DNA from: Heterodera schachtii
Lineage: Eukaryota; Nematoda; Chromadorea; Rhabditida; Heteroderidae
Assembly: GCA_023374025.1 (NCBI GenBank)
Contig: SIJG01000030.1
Location: 1,239,982 to 1,303,981 of the forward strand
Reading direction: 5' to 3'
DNA: 64,000 bases
Shown: positions 39,468 to 48,047 of the stretch, in pieces
Layout: each line of letters starts with the position of its first letter
How positions within the stretch are numbered: the stretch's first letter is position 1
Notes under the pieces: generated by a model
Seen by the model: the letters and a program-made list of their open reading frames with translations, nothing else
The model's database searches: none
Told to the model about the DNA's origin: nothing
Program-made: the position numbers and the translations under genes

Positions 39468-40568
39468 TTATTCGGGAATGCCGAGTCGGTGGATGATTGA
39501 ACGGAGTGTGAAGACGGTTGCCGCGGCCGTCATTGAGTTCATTTGGTAAACCTCAGGCCATTTGGAGAATGAGTCCACCAAAATGAAGTAGACATGTCCA
39601 TCTTGGCATGGTCCCGCAAAATCGATGTGTACCCGTTGGAAAACCTTGTCGGTTGGAGTCCAAGGGGCGAGCGGTGCCTTGATCGGTGCTTTTGCCTTTT
39701 GGCATTCTTCACACTGACGGACGATCCGTTCAATTTCCGAGTCCATGCCGGGCCAATATACGTGTTGGCGGGCGAGTGCTTTCATGCGCACAATTCCGGG
39801 ATGTGCCATGTGCAGGGACTTCAGCATTCGGTTGCGAAGCGATTGGGGGACGATGACGCGATTTTGGAAGAGTAAACAGCCCTCAATTTCCAAAATGTTT
39901 TCCCTTTTCGGAAAATACGGTGCGATGTCCGGGTCGCTACTTTTCATTGGCCAATTCGATTGGGTGAATGCCAAAATTTTCTTTAAAATCTCATCTTTCG
40001 GTGTCGCCTCTGCGATTTCGTCTGCAGTGACGGGAAGTTGATCCGTCTTGGTTTGCAGAAGTGTGCTGATATAGCACTCGGTTTCGGTGCAGATGTTGGC
40101 GATCAAAATATCCTCCTCTGGTCGGGGATAATTTGCGATGAGGCGTGAAAGAACATCAGCCTGGCCAAACGATGCGGTGTTGATATACCGTATCTCAAAA
40201 TCATAATTGGCCATGATTAAGGCCCATCTTTGGAGTCGGCTGGCGGCATAAATGGGGATGCCTTTCTTGGCGCCGAAGATGGCCAGCAATGGCTTGTGGT
40301 CCGTGAGCAGAGTAAATTTCCGCCCGAAAAGCATCCGGTGGAATTTTTGGACTGCGAACACAAGCGCCAAAGCTTCTTTCTCAATTTGGCTGTAGTTCTG
40401 CTGCGCGTTGGTCAGAACTGTTGAGGCGTGCTCGATGACTTTTTCCTTTTTGTCCGGAAAAATGTGGCTGATCGTTGCGCCGATGCCATCTTTTGACGCG
40501 TCTGCCGCTACGACGATCGGAAGTGTGGGGTCGTAGTGGGTCAGCAGAAGTTCTGAGAGCATAATTGC
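39468..40568 (-). pseudogene. RNase H and integrase N-terminal part
   Basis: The open frame runs from the codon after the RT stop (40569-40571) to a TAA at 39468-39470. RNase H is shown by ADASKDGIGA, EKEALALVFAVQKF and LLTDHKPLL with its acidic residues. The integrase zinc-binding domain follows (HMAHPGIV ... CEECQ, an HHCC arrangement), then the first catalytic Asp in VHIDFAGPCQDGH and the SFSKWPEV motif. The frame is continuous with both neighbours and is separated only by single stop codons. Confidence 0.9.
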
Positions 40569-41398
40569 TTAGGCTTTCTCGAACGCTGACTGTTGGTCAT
40601 CTCCCCAACTCCAGGATTCATCCTTTCGGAGGAGTTGGTCCAATGGCGCCCTGATTTCTCGCATTGGTTTAACAAAACGTCCGTAATAATTGAGCGCTCC
40701 CAAAAATGAACGGAGGGTCGTTTTGTCGTGCGGCGCTGGCATTTTCTGAATTGCCTCTGAGCGCGCTGGGTCGGGGCGTATGCCATTTGAAGATACGATG
40801 TGACCGAGAAAAACTAATTCATTTTGGAGGAATTTGCATTTTTCGAGTTGAATTCGTAGGCCAAAGTCCTTGATGCGTTGGAAAAGCGTGTGAAGCGCAT
40901 TGATGTGGTCTTCCAGGGTCTTAGAGGCGATTAAGCAATCGTCCAAATATGAAAAGACGCCTGGAATCCCTGCGCAAATTTGGTCCATCAAGTGCTGAAA
41001 AATGGATGGTGCCGATTTAACGCCAAATGGGAGACGTTGGCACTGAAATAGGCCGCGGTGGGTGTTGATTGTGCAAAGTGGCTTCGATTTTTCGTCCAAT
41101 TCCATTTGGAGGTAGGCGTCTCTCAGGTCGAGATTTGAGAAAAATGCCGCTCCATTCAAAGCTGCATAAATGACGTCGGGCCTCGGGAGAGGATGACGAT
41201 TCAGTTCGATGGAATCGTTCAATCCCGTCGAAAAGTCGATGCACACCCGGGTCTTTCCATTTTTCTTTTTGACGGCCAAAATCGGGGCGGCCCAATGGCT
41301 GAATTCTACCGGTTTGATGGCGCCGATCTGTAAGAGGCGGTCCAGTTCGGTGTCGACTGCTTCGATTGCACCATGGGGGACTGGTCGAGCTTTACAGA
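40569..41398 (-). pseudogene. Reverse transcriptase domain
   Basis: Open from about 41398 to a TAA at 40569-40571. Motifs in order: FCKARPVPHG at the start, KKNGKTRVCIDF, NRHPLPRPD, FSNLDLRDAYLQ, LPFGVKSAPSIFQ, then FSYLDDCLIAS with the catalytic DD pair and FLGHIVSSNGI in the thumb region. All are standard for Ty3/gypsy enzymes. It lies in the +1 frame relative to the upstream protease frame, so either one base was gained or lost near 41395 or a shift would be needed there. No native start is expected because the domain is normally released from a polyprotein. Confidence 0.92.
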
Positions 41399-42132
41399 AG
41401 ATGGGTCGGGCGTCCGGTTTCAGGAATCAGATGCGCTTTGATTGCGCAGTGGCCAAGTCCGCTCTTAAAAACTTCCTCAAAATCGTTTTGCAACATAGCG
41501 GTGAGCGAGGCTTCGTCCGTGGTGTCAATCGCCGGGTTGGGTGTCTTGACGACATTGGCATTGATTGATGCGTTCGGCTTGCCTTTGGTGCTCTGTGGAT
41601 ACAAAATTTCTTTTGGGATGAGCTCAAATTCCTCAATCCACGGAAGACCGAACAAATCATGCTTTAGGTCACTGCTGACATAAGCAATCAATGTTTTGGC
41701 TGGCCGATCGAAGCAACTGACGGTGCAATGAAATTTTCCTTCGGTTGAAAATGCGGTGTCATTGCAGTTGCGGGTCTCGATGTCCGTTGGAGAGAGTTCG
41801 GGTTGGCCCAATTTGATCCACGTTTTGAAGCTGATGACTGTTGCTTGGGCTCCACTGTCTCCATTCATCTTCAAATTTTTGCCATTGATCGTGACCGGAA
41901 TCTTCCACCATCGGCCTTGGGTTGTGCCAATCACCATGCAATGTGACTTGGCCACGACCGTGTGGAAAGATCGGTTTTGAAATTTGGGTGCTGTGTTGGA
42001 CGAGCGCTGACGGCAGACAATCGCAATGTGGCCTTGCCGGTTGCATTTGTTGCAAAATGCGTTGGCAAATTTGCAGTCCGATCGCCAGTGATCGGTACTT
42101 CCACAGGATGCACATGGGTGCGGTGGATGGCC
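41392..42132 (-). pseudogene. Zinc knuckles and aspartic protease
   Basis: In frame with gag but separated from it by a TGA (42133-42135). It begins with two perfect CCHC knuckles, CASCGSTDHWRSDC and CNKCNRQGHIAIVC (CX2CX4HX4C each), the nucleic-acid-binding part of Gag. Then comes a retroviral-type aspartic protease with NGDSGAQATVIS (Asp-Ser-Gly active site) and DLKHDLFGLPWIEEF. The frame closes with TAA at 41392-41394, where the downstream RT sequence resumes in another frame. Confidence 0.9.
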
Positions 42133-42999
42133 TCAGTTTGCTTTGCCGTCCACTTTTTGCTTAGGCGAAGGCGCATGATGTGGCGATTTGGGTGCCGGTT
42201 CATGTTGTGGCCATTTGGGTGCCGGTTTTGCCTTGTGTTTGCCTTTGCCGGTCTCTCGCCATTGCTGAGGTCGCAATTGGATGGCGCTGGTTGAGACCGG
42301 TTGAGTCAGCAGAGAAAGGGCACTTTCTTTGACGATTTGAATCGCCTTCAATTCCTCTTCAACTTTTTGGAGTGTGATATCCGTGCCGGTCTTTTCTGCG
42401 TCTTCCAGCATTTTGAAACACTTTTGCCTCAGGTCGTGATGCTCGTCGTTGAGTGCAATCACCAAAATTATGCACTTAAGCTGTTCTTTGGTCGGGCTCA
42501 AATTGGCGTTTTCGCAGGACGCATTGATGTGCGCGACCAGCGATGAAATGTCCTGGCTTGGTTGCTGACGAATTTTGAAACATTCGTAGCGCCGGACGAA
42601 TAGTGATCGCGTTTCGGCATATAATCCTTTGAGCTTGGTGATCGAGTCCACCCAATTGACTTTGTCGGGCTGGGTTGGACTGATGCTGTCGCGGTATTTG
42701 CCGTACTCCTCGTCGCCGAGTTTGCCAAGGAGGAGTCTGACTTTTGTCGACTCGGGAAGGTCCTTACCATCCTCTTCAATCAAAACTCCAAACCGTTTGA
42801 ACCACTGTTCGAAAGTGTTCCCGGTTTCGGCGTCGTAATTGAATTTTGAAATTCGGCCGTCGATGGAACTTGCCAAATTTGCGTGGTTGAGACTATCCGA
42901 CGCGGCGTTGCGTTGAGGTGCTTGAGCCATTAGCTGCTGAATGGCATCCGATTGCACACGCATCGTCTCGAGGAGTTGCCTTAGTTGGTCCGCGCTCAT
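42133..42999 (-). CDS. Gag capsid-like protein
   Basis: An intact 288-codon frame starting MSADQLRQLLETM. The central part (FEQWFKRFG ... RLLLGKLGDEEY ... LVAHINASCENANLS) resembles the capsid-like Gag of metazoan gypsy elements, in which these proteins assemble the particle and package RNA. The tail is Lys/Pro/His-rich (PAPKWPQHEPAPKSPHH). The frame stops at TGA exactly before the two zinc knuckles, which lie downstream in the same frame, so the knuckles would be made only by stop readthrough or are lost through mutation. No host gene is implied. Confidence 0.9.
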   Translation of the reverse strand: MSADQLRQLLETMRVQSDAIQQLMAQAPQRNAASDSLNHANLASSIDGRISKFNYDAETGNTFEQWFKRFGVLIEEDGKDLPESTKVRLLLGKLGDEEYGKYRDSISPTQPDKVNWVDSITKLKGLYAETRSLFVRRYECFKIRQQPSQDISSLVAHINASCENANLSPTKEQLKCIILVIALNDEHHDLRQKCFKMLEDAEKTGTDITLQKVEEELKAIQIVKESALSLLTQPVSTSAIQLRPQQWRETGKGKHKAKPAPKWPQHEPAPKSPHHAPSPKQKVDGKAN

Positions 43000-43100
43000 G
43001 CCGAAGTGTTTGCTGGCGCCAAATTTGAGAGTCCAATGTTGAAAAACCGCGTATTGCGGAACCGCAACCTTTATCAGGTCTTTTGGTTTTTCGGCGAATT

Positions 43101-43209
43101 AACTGCAATATGAGCAGACCTCACCCGCCTAGGGACTATTGGTTTTGTTGACGGCGAAAAACTGCAGAATTTGCAGACCTCACCCGCCTAGGGTCTATTG
43201 GTTTTGTTG
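43101..43209 (-). repeat. Two tandem leader repeats
   Basis: In the leader between the 5' LTR and gag, a unit of about 59 bp is present twice (43101-43158 and 43159-43209). Both copies contain gcagacctcacccgcctagg, followed by tattggttttgttg. Only a few bases differ. It could be structural or regulatory, for example in packaging or translation, but nothing shows which. Confidence 0.85.
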
Positions 43210-43244
43210 CTGTGCAGTCCGGGTGTCTTCTGTTTGGTCGAAGA

Positions 43245-43262
43245 CGACTGCTGACTGCGCCA
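43245..43262 (-). promoter_or_regulatory. Primer-binding site
   Basis: TGGCGCAGTCAGCAG on the coding strand, four bases after the end of the 5' LTR. It begins with the TGG expected to pair with a tRNA CCA end. The identity of the primer tRNA was not determined. Confidence 0.75.
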
Positions 43263-43266
43263 AATT

Positions 43267-43531
43267 TGTTGTGTCTTTTGTCCGAGTGAGAAAGACCAAC
43301 AAATAAAATAATTTATTTACGAAGAGTCAAATAACAATAAAATAATAAAATGGCGAATGGAGAGAATAAAGAATAAAAATAATAAAAGTGAAGACAGGAG
43401 AAGAAGTGAACGAGGGGGGAAGAGTTCACGCCTTTAAATAACAAATGTGATGGGGGAGGAACGGAGGAGGGAATGGACAAATGTCAATCGATAAGTGACC
43501 ATGAGCAAATGTACTTTGCTCTTCTCCAACA
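43267..43531 (-). repeat. 5' LTR of the retrotransposon
   Basis: 265 bp, upstream copy relative to the minus-strand element, with TG...CA ends and TTAAG outside. It would contain the promoter and start of transcription. See the 3' LTR entry for the differences. Confidence 0.95.
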
Positions 43532-44033
43532 TTAAGTTTTGTTTAAAAATTTTAAAAGTTATATTATACATAATATATGATTATTTTATTTTTTTTATGT
43601 TTTCATTATTTAATTGGGGGAATAATCCGTCAATGAATTTTAATACATGCCCGATCAAAACTGCATCACTCTATGTTATTTTAAAGATTGTAATCATAGT
43701 TCCTGTTTATAATTTAATCTTGTTATAAATTTAATTAAAAATTAATTTATACTTGGGTATTTATGATCACTTTAAACCCACTCTTTCTTTAATTAAATTA
43801 TATTATTTTGCATAGTGTTACCTTTTTAGTTTGAAGATGTTGGTTTTTAGAATAAGCAAATTGATAAAATGCGTATGGTAGAATATCAGCAATTCTACTT
43901 TAAAACCAATCAAATTATTTATTACTTTTTATTATTGAAATTTTTTGATTATTTAGGCTTTTTGAAATTTCTATAACAAAATAGTCTTGCAAAATTTGCG
44001 ACAAAATTAAATATTAAAGATTAACACCTTTTT

Positions 44034-44679
44034 ATTTTTTGTCCTCCATTAATAATTTTTATTAAGATTTGTAAAAATTTTACTTAAAAGTGAAGTTTGT
44101 GAAAATACTCTTCTTTTGGAGACTGTCCATGCGTTTTTCATTTGTAGCTTGCTTAATTTTTATCTTTAATAATTTATGGTTCAATATTATTATTGTTTTT
44201 TACTTCAATGAAAAACTAATGAAACTTGCATTATCGGTGACAGTATTTAATAAAGATTACCCCATTAATTGCAGAAAAAAGTCTAAATAAACTAATAATA
44301 ACAGTAAATATCACAAATTTTGATTATAACAAAATCAAATAAATTATATGTTATAACAGACTCATAAATTGGAAGAGAAGATTTCATAAAATGAGAATAA
44401 AAAATATTTACCGGGAACCGAGACCGGGAAGTCAAACCCAAAATCTCTTTGTCACTCAGAAGTATTTTATTAATCCGGAATATTTTTAGCTCATATAGAC
44501 TGACAATTTAAAGCTAAAAGTTATTTTTAAAACTTCCTAATATTTAATAGTGCATTGATATTTAACTTATTTTAGAGTATTACAAGTTATATGTTTGTGC
44601 AATTTGATTTTTTCAACAATACGCTTAACTTGTAGATTATTTAATTTGAACATTTTTAGTCATTCGTTTGGTTTAATTT
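44034..44679 (+). other. 646 bp segment present only in the left palindrome arm
   Basis: The right arm jumps directly from ttaacaccttttt to gtaaattataattttg at the equivalent position (about 46850). Both borders of the extra segment carry ttt, so a deletion in the right arm by microhomology is the simplest reading. An insertion in the left arm is the alternative. I saw no inverted ends or longer target duplication, and no gene: the 66-codon frame at 44090-44290 is unrecognised. Confidence 0.85.
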
Positions 44680-45115
44680 GTAAATTATAATTTTGTAATA
44701 TAGAGTTTTAATAATTTATTGTATATTTTTATACATAATATAAGACAATTAAATATCCATTTTAAAATTTTTTTCATAAAAACTTAATGGTTTGAATTTT
44801 TTATTTCTAAATAAAGTGTGTTTCTACTTTATTCTTATTAGATTTTTCGAGCCACTAAACAATTATATTTTTTATTTATTGATTTGAAAAGTTCGAGTTG
44901 CGTAAAAAAATTTTTATTTAATTTTTAAAATATTTAAATTTTTAGATCACATTAAATTTGATTATTAATTATTATTATTTTTTTTATATTAGTGTTAATA
45001 GATTACAATTAATGGTTTATTATTCATTTATTCTTGTACTAGAAATTATACTTATATAATGAATTATTTATTTCCAGGCTTTCATATTTCTTGATATATT
45101 TAAACTAAACTTATT

Positions 45116-45505
45116 CGTGCTGAGTCGATCCACAAAAAAGGTTCTTGATCCATTCACTTGGAGCCCGTCATGGGTTGAGAACATCTGCCGCAGGACCCTC
45201 AGCATTGCCCCCGACCCCTATCGATGGCCAACCCAAGCTAAGCTTGCCGGTACCAGCGGCTTTTTTGTACAGCTCGATGAGCTCTACAAAACTGTATCAA
45301 TGTCGTCGGGCTGAGTCTACTACAAATGGAGAAAATTGGCGAGAAATGATGTAAAAAATTGAAAAATTAAAAAATATGAAAATGACTTGGATCCGTCCGT
45401 ACATTAGGGTTAAGCGGGCGGCACCGTGATTTTGTGAATTGAATAATTAAATTTATTTATTTATTTTATCGATCACTGAGTTTTTTTGTGGATCGACATA
45501 GCACC
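45116..45505. mobile_element. 390 bp element with 9-bp target duplication, left-arm copy
   Basis: Ends cGTGCTGAGTCGATCCACAA and, reverse strand, gGTGCTATGTCGATCCACAA. It is flanked by perfect aaacttatt at 45107-45115 and 45506-45514. The 9-bp duplication suggests a MULE-like non-autonomous element. The first part is clearly GC-richer than the host DNA and has a 65-codon open frame (45117-45314) plus an overlapping 69-codon frame. Neither resembles a known protein to me, and both being open in GC-richer DNA is not strong evidence of coding. An identical copy lies in the other arm. Confidence 0.88.
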
Positions 45506-45605
45506 AAACTTATTATATTACTATTTTTACTCTGTTATTAGAAAATATAAGGTTTCTGTTTGTTAATTCATGAGGAAAATACAAAAGAAATGATAAGTTT
45601 ATTGT

Positions 45606-45922
45606 TAGGGTAAAAAATCGATAAAATTAAATTAATTATATTTTCACAAATATAAGAAATATCGATACATTATTTATTTGCACTTTTGTATGTTTCCTAT
45701 TTTTGTTAAATTTTTATCATTTAATTTCTTTCGGTTTACATTCAAAAATATGTTTTTAAATGCTTTTTTAGTTTTATTATAATAAATAAATCATAATTTT
45801 GAATAAAATTTGTGTTTATTTTTTAGTTTGTAAAAATATTTTTTAAATTATTTCATTTAAATGGATGATCGTAGGACATGTGAAAATAATAATTAATTTA
45901 ATTTTATCGATTTTTTACCCTA
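45606..45922. repeat. TAGGGT...ACCCTA unit at the palindrome centre
   Basis: The innermost 43 bp of both arms start TAGGGTAAAAAATCGAT and enclose a 230 bp unique spacer (45649-45878). TAGGG/CCCTA ends are the same type as the hAT-like elements in this window. The centre could be a miniature element whose own inverted ends seeded the palindrome. A target duplication cannot be tested because the flanks are themselves inverted copies. Confidence 0.45.
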
Positions 45923-46022
45923 ACAATAAACTTATCATTTCTTTTGTATTTTCCTCATGAATTAACAAACAGAAACCTTATATTTTCTAATAACAGAGTA
46001 AAAATAGTAATATAATAAGTTT

Positions 46023-46412
46023 GGTGCTATGTCGATCCACAAAAAAACTCAGTGATCGATAAAATAAATAAATAAATTTAATTATTCAATTCACAAAATC
46101 ACGGTGCCGCCCGCTTAACCCTAATGTACGGACGGATCCAAGTCATTTTCATATTTTTTAATTTTTCAATTTTTTACATCATTTCTCGCCAATTTTCTCC
46201 ATTTGTAGTAGACTCAGCCCGACGACATTGATACAGTTTTGTAGAGCTCATCGAGCTGTACAAAAAAGCCGCTGGTACCGGCAAGCTTAGCTTGGGTTGG
46301 CCATCGATAGGGGTCGGGGGCAATGCTGAGGGTCCTGCGGCAGATGTTCTCAACCCATGACGGGCTCCAAGTGAATGGATCAAGAACCTTTTTTGTGGAT
46401 CGACTCAGCACG
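46023..46412. mobile_element. 390 bp element with 9-bp target duplication, right-arm copy
   Basis: Mirror copy of 45116-45505, flanked by aataagttt on both sides (the inverted aaacttatt). The 65-codon frame at 46214-46411 on the minus strand is identical to the left-arm frame. It was therefore present before the arms were duplicated. Confidence 0.88.
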
Positions 46413-47839
46413 AATAAGTTTAGTTTAAAAATATCAAGAAATATGAAAGCCTGGAAATAAATAATTCATTATATAAGTATAATTTCTAGTACAAGAATAA
46501 ATGAATAATAAACCATTAATTGTAATCTATTAACACTAATATAAAAAAAATAATAATAATTAATAATCAAATTTAATGTGATCTAAAAATTTAAATATTT
46601 TAAAAATTAAATAAAAATTTTTTTACGCAACTCGAACTTTTCAAATCAATAAATAAAAAATATAATTGTTTAGTGGCTCGAAAAATCTAATAAGAATAAA
46701 GTAGAAACACACTTTATTTAGAAATAAAAAATTCAAACCATTAAGTTTTTATGAAAAAAATTTTAAAATGGATATTTAATTGTCTTATATTATGTATAAA
46801 AATATACAATAAATTATTAAAACTCTATATTACAAAATTATAATTTACAAAAAGGTGTTAATCTTTAATATTTAATTTTGTCGCAAATTTTGCAAGACTA
46901 TTTTGTTATAGAAATTTCAAAAAGCCTAAATAATCAAAAAATTTCAATAATAAAAAGTAATAAATAATTTGATTGGTTTTAAAGTAGAATTGCTGATATT
47001 CTACCATACGCATTTTATCAATTTGCTTATTCTAAAAACCAACATCTTCAAACTAAAAAGGTAACACTATGCAAAATAATATAATTTAATTAAAGAAAGA
47101 GTGGGTTTAAAGTGATCATAAATACCCAAGTATAAATTAATTTTTAATTTCTTCAAAATAATATATAGTGATGCAGTTTTGATCGGGCATGTATTAAAAT
47201 TCATTGACGGATTATTCCCCCAATTAAATAATGAAAACATAAAAAAAATAAAATAATCATATATTATGTATAATATAACTTTTAAAATTTTTAAACAAAA
47301 CTTAATATCAATAAAATTGTTTATTTAATTTCTATGAATAACATACTAAACAATAAACAATTATAAGGATGTTTAAATAATTATTTAAAAATTTATTATC
47401 TAAAATTAAATTTTCTTAACAGTTTAAGAAGAAAATAATTCTACAATACACAACTAAAGAAAATAAATTTATAATTTTTTAGATAAAGGTTAAAAATTAT
47501 TTACTAATTTAATCATATCATTATAAATGCTTATGAGGTTAAATAAAAATTGCAATATTTATGAAAAGGATATTAAATATAAAGCCCTGTTTAATTTTCT
47601 GTATATGAATTTTTCTAAATAAAATCATAAAATATTAGAATTTTTTTACTTAAACCACCTAAATAATTGAATAAAATAATTAACTTGTATCTTGTCTGAG
47701 AATGAACGTCTAATCAACCGATACGCAATAAATTAATATAAAAGCCGCTACTTGAAATTAAATATAAAATATTCTGAGTAAATTAAACAAATAGTTGATA
47801 CAGTAAAAAATACAAACAAAGAATTACTGAAATAGTTGG

Positions 47840-47946
47840 TACCAGATGCCAAGAGTGCAACATAACCCTTTCATTAAAGTTCAAACACTGCATTTGGACT
47901 GTAAGCCTTATATTTGCTCATTTGTAAGAAAATGACTATGACCTTT
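47840..47946 (+). pseudogene. Degraded zinc-finger relic, right-arm copy
   Basis: Mirror image of 37950-38055 with the same frame-breaking deletions (CQECNITLSLKFKH, then LDCKPYICSF in another frame). The damage therefore predates formation of the palindrome. Confidence 0.45.
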
Positions 47947-48047
47947 CAACAATTATTGAAAATAAAGAAAAAAAGAGAAAGTAAATAAATTTATTTGTAT
48001 TTCTATTTTCTATAAAAAATAATTCATTAATAAATATTCCTTATAAA

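Larger units (their letters stand above)
38594..43531 (-). mobile_element. Ty3/gypsy-type LTR retrotransposon, defective, young
   Basis: A 4938 bp element on the minus strand with direct LTRs of 264 and 265 bp, TG...CA ends and a perfect 5-bp target duplication TTAAG (38589-38593 and 43532-43536). Order: 5' LTR, primer-binding site, leader with a tandem repeat, Gag, zinc knuckles and protease, reverse transcriptase, RNase H, integrase, polypurine tract, 3' LTR. RT before integrase defines Ty3/gypsy order. The LTRs differ by two transitions and one 1-bp indel, so insertion was recent, yet pol holds in-frame stops and at least one frameshift. Its GC content is far above the surroundings. The right arm of the palindrome holds the empty site at 47301-47305. 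Confidence 0.95.
37848..45648 (+). repeat. Left arm of large palindrome
   Basis: The reverse complement of 45879-48047 matches this arm almost base for base from ttataaggaatatttatt at the outer edge to taattatattttcaca at the inner edge. The differences I saw are: the 4938 bp retrotransposon plus one TTAAG present only here; a 646 bp segment (44034-44679) present only here, with a ttt microhomology at its ends; a roughly 45-50 bp segment near 43670-43730 missing from the right arm; and scattered single-base changes. The two 65-codon frames inside the shared transposon are identical in both arms. Confidence 0.95.
45879..48047 (-). repeat. Right arm of large palindrome
   Basis: Inverted copy of the left arm without the retrotransposon. 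The empty target reads continuously across a single cttaa at 47301-47305. The outer edge is ccttataaa at 48039-48047, after which the two sides differ. Confidence 0.95.

Noticed and set aside
39594..42838. Plus-strand frames opposite the retrotransposon genes
   Set aside because: Antisense shadows of gag and pol with no independent domain.
43750..43765. acttgggta, reminiscent of a nematode spliced-leader sequence
   Set aside because: Only nine bases, in the middle of AT-rich palindrome arm sequence, with no leader gene context.
45117..45354. A DELYK string and clustered 6-bp palindromes (atcgat, aagctt, ggtacc, gagctc, ggatcc) suggesting vector or reporter contamination
   Set aside because: Only five residues match, the number of such palindromes is near that expected by chance for 390 bp, and the segment has natural transposon ends with a 9-bp target duplication in two places.
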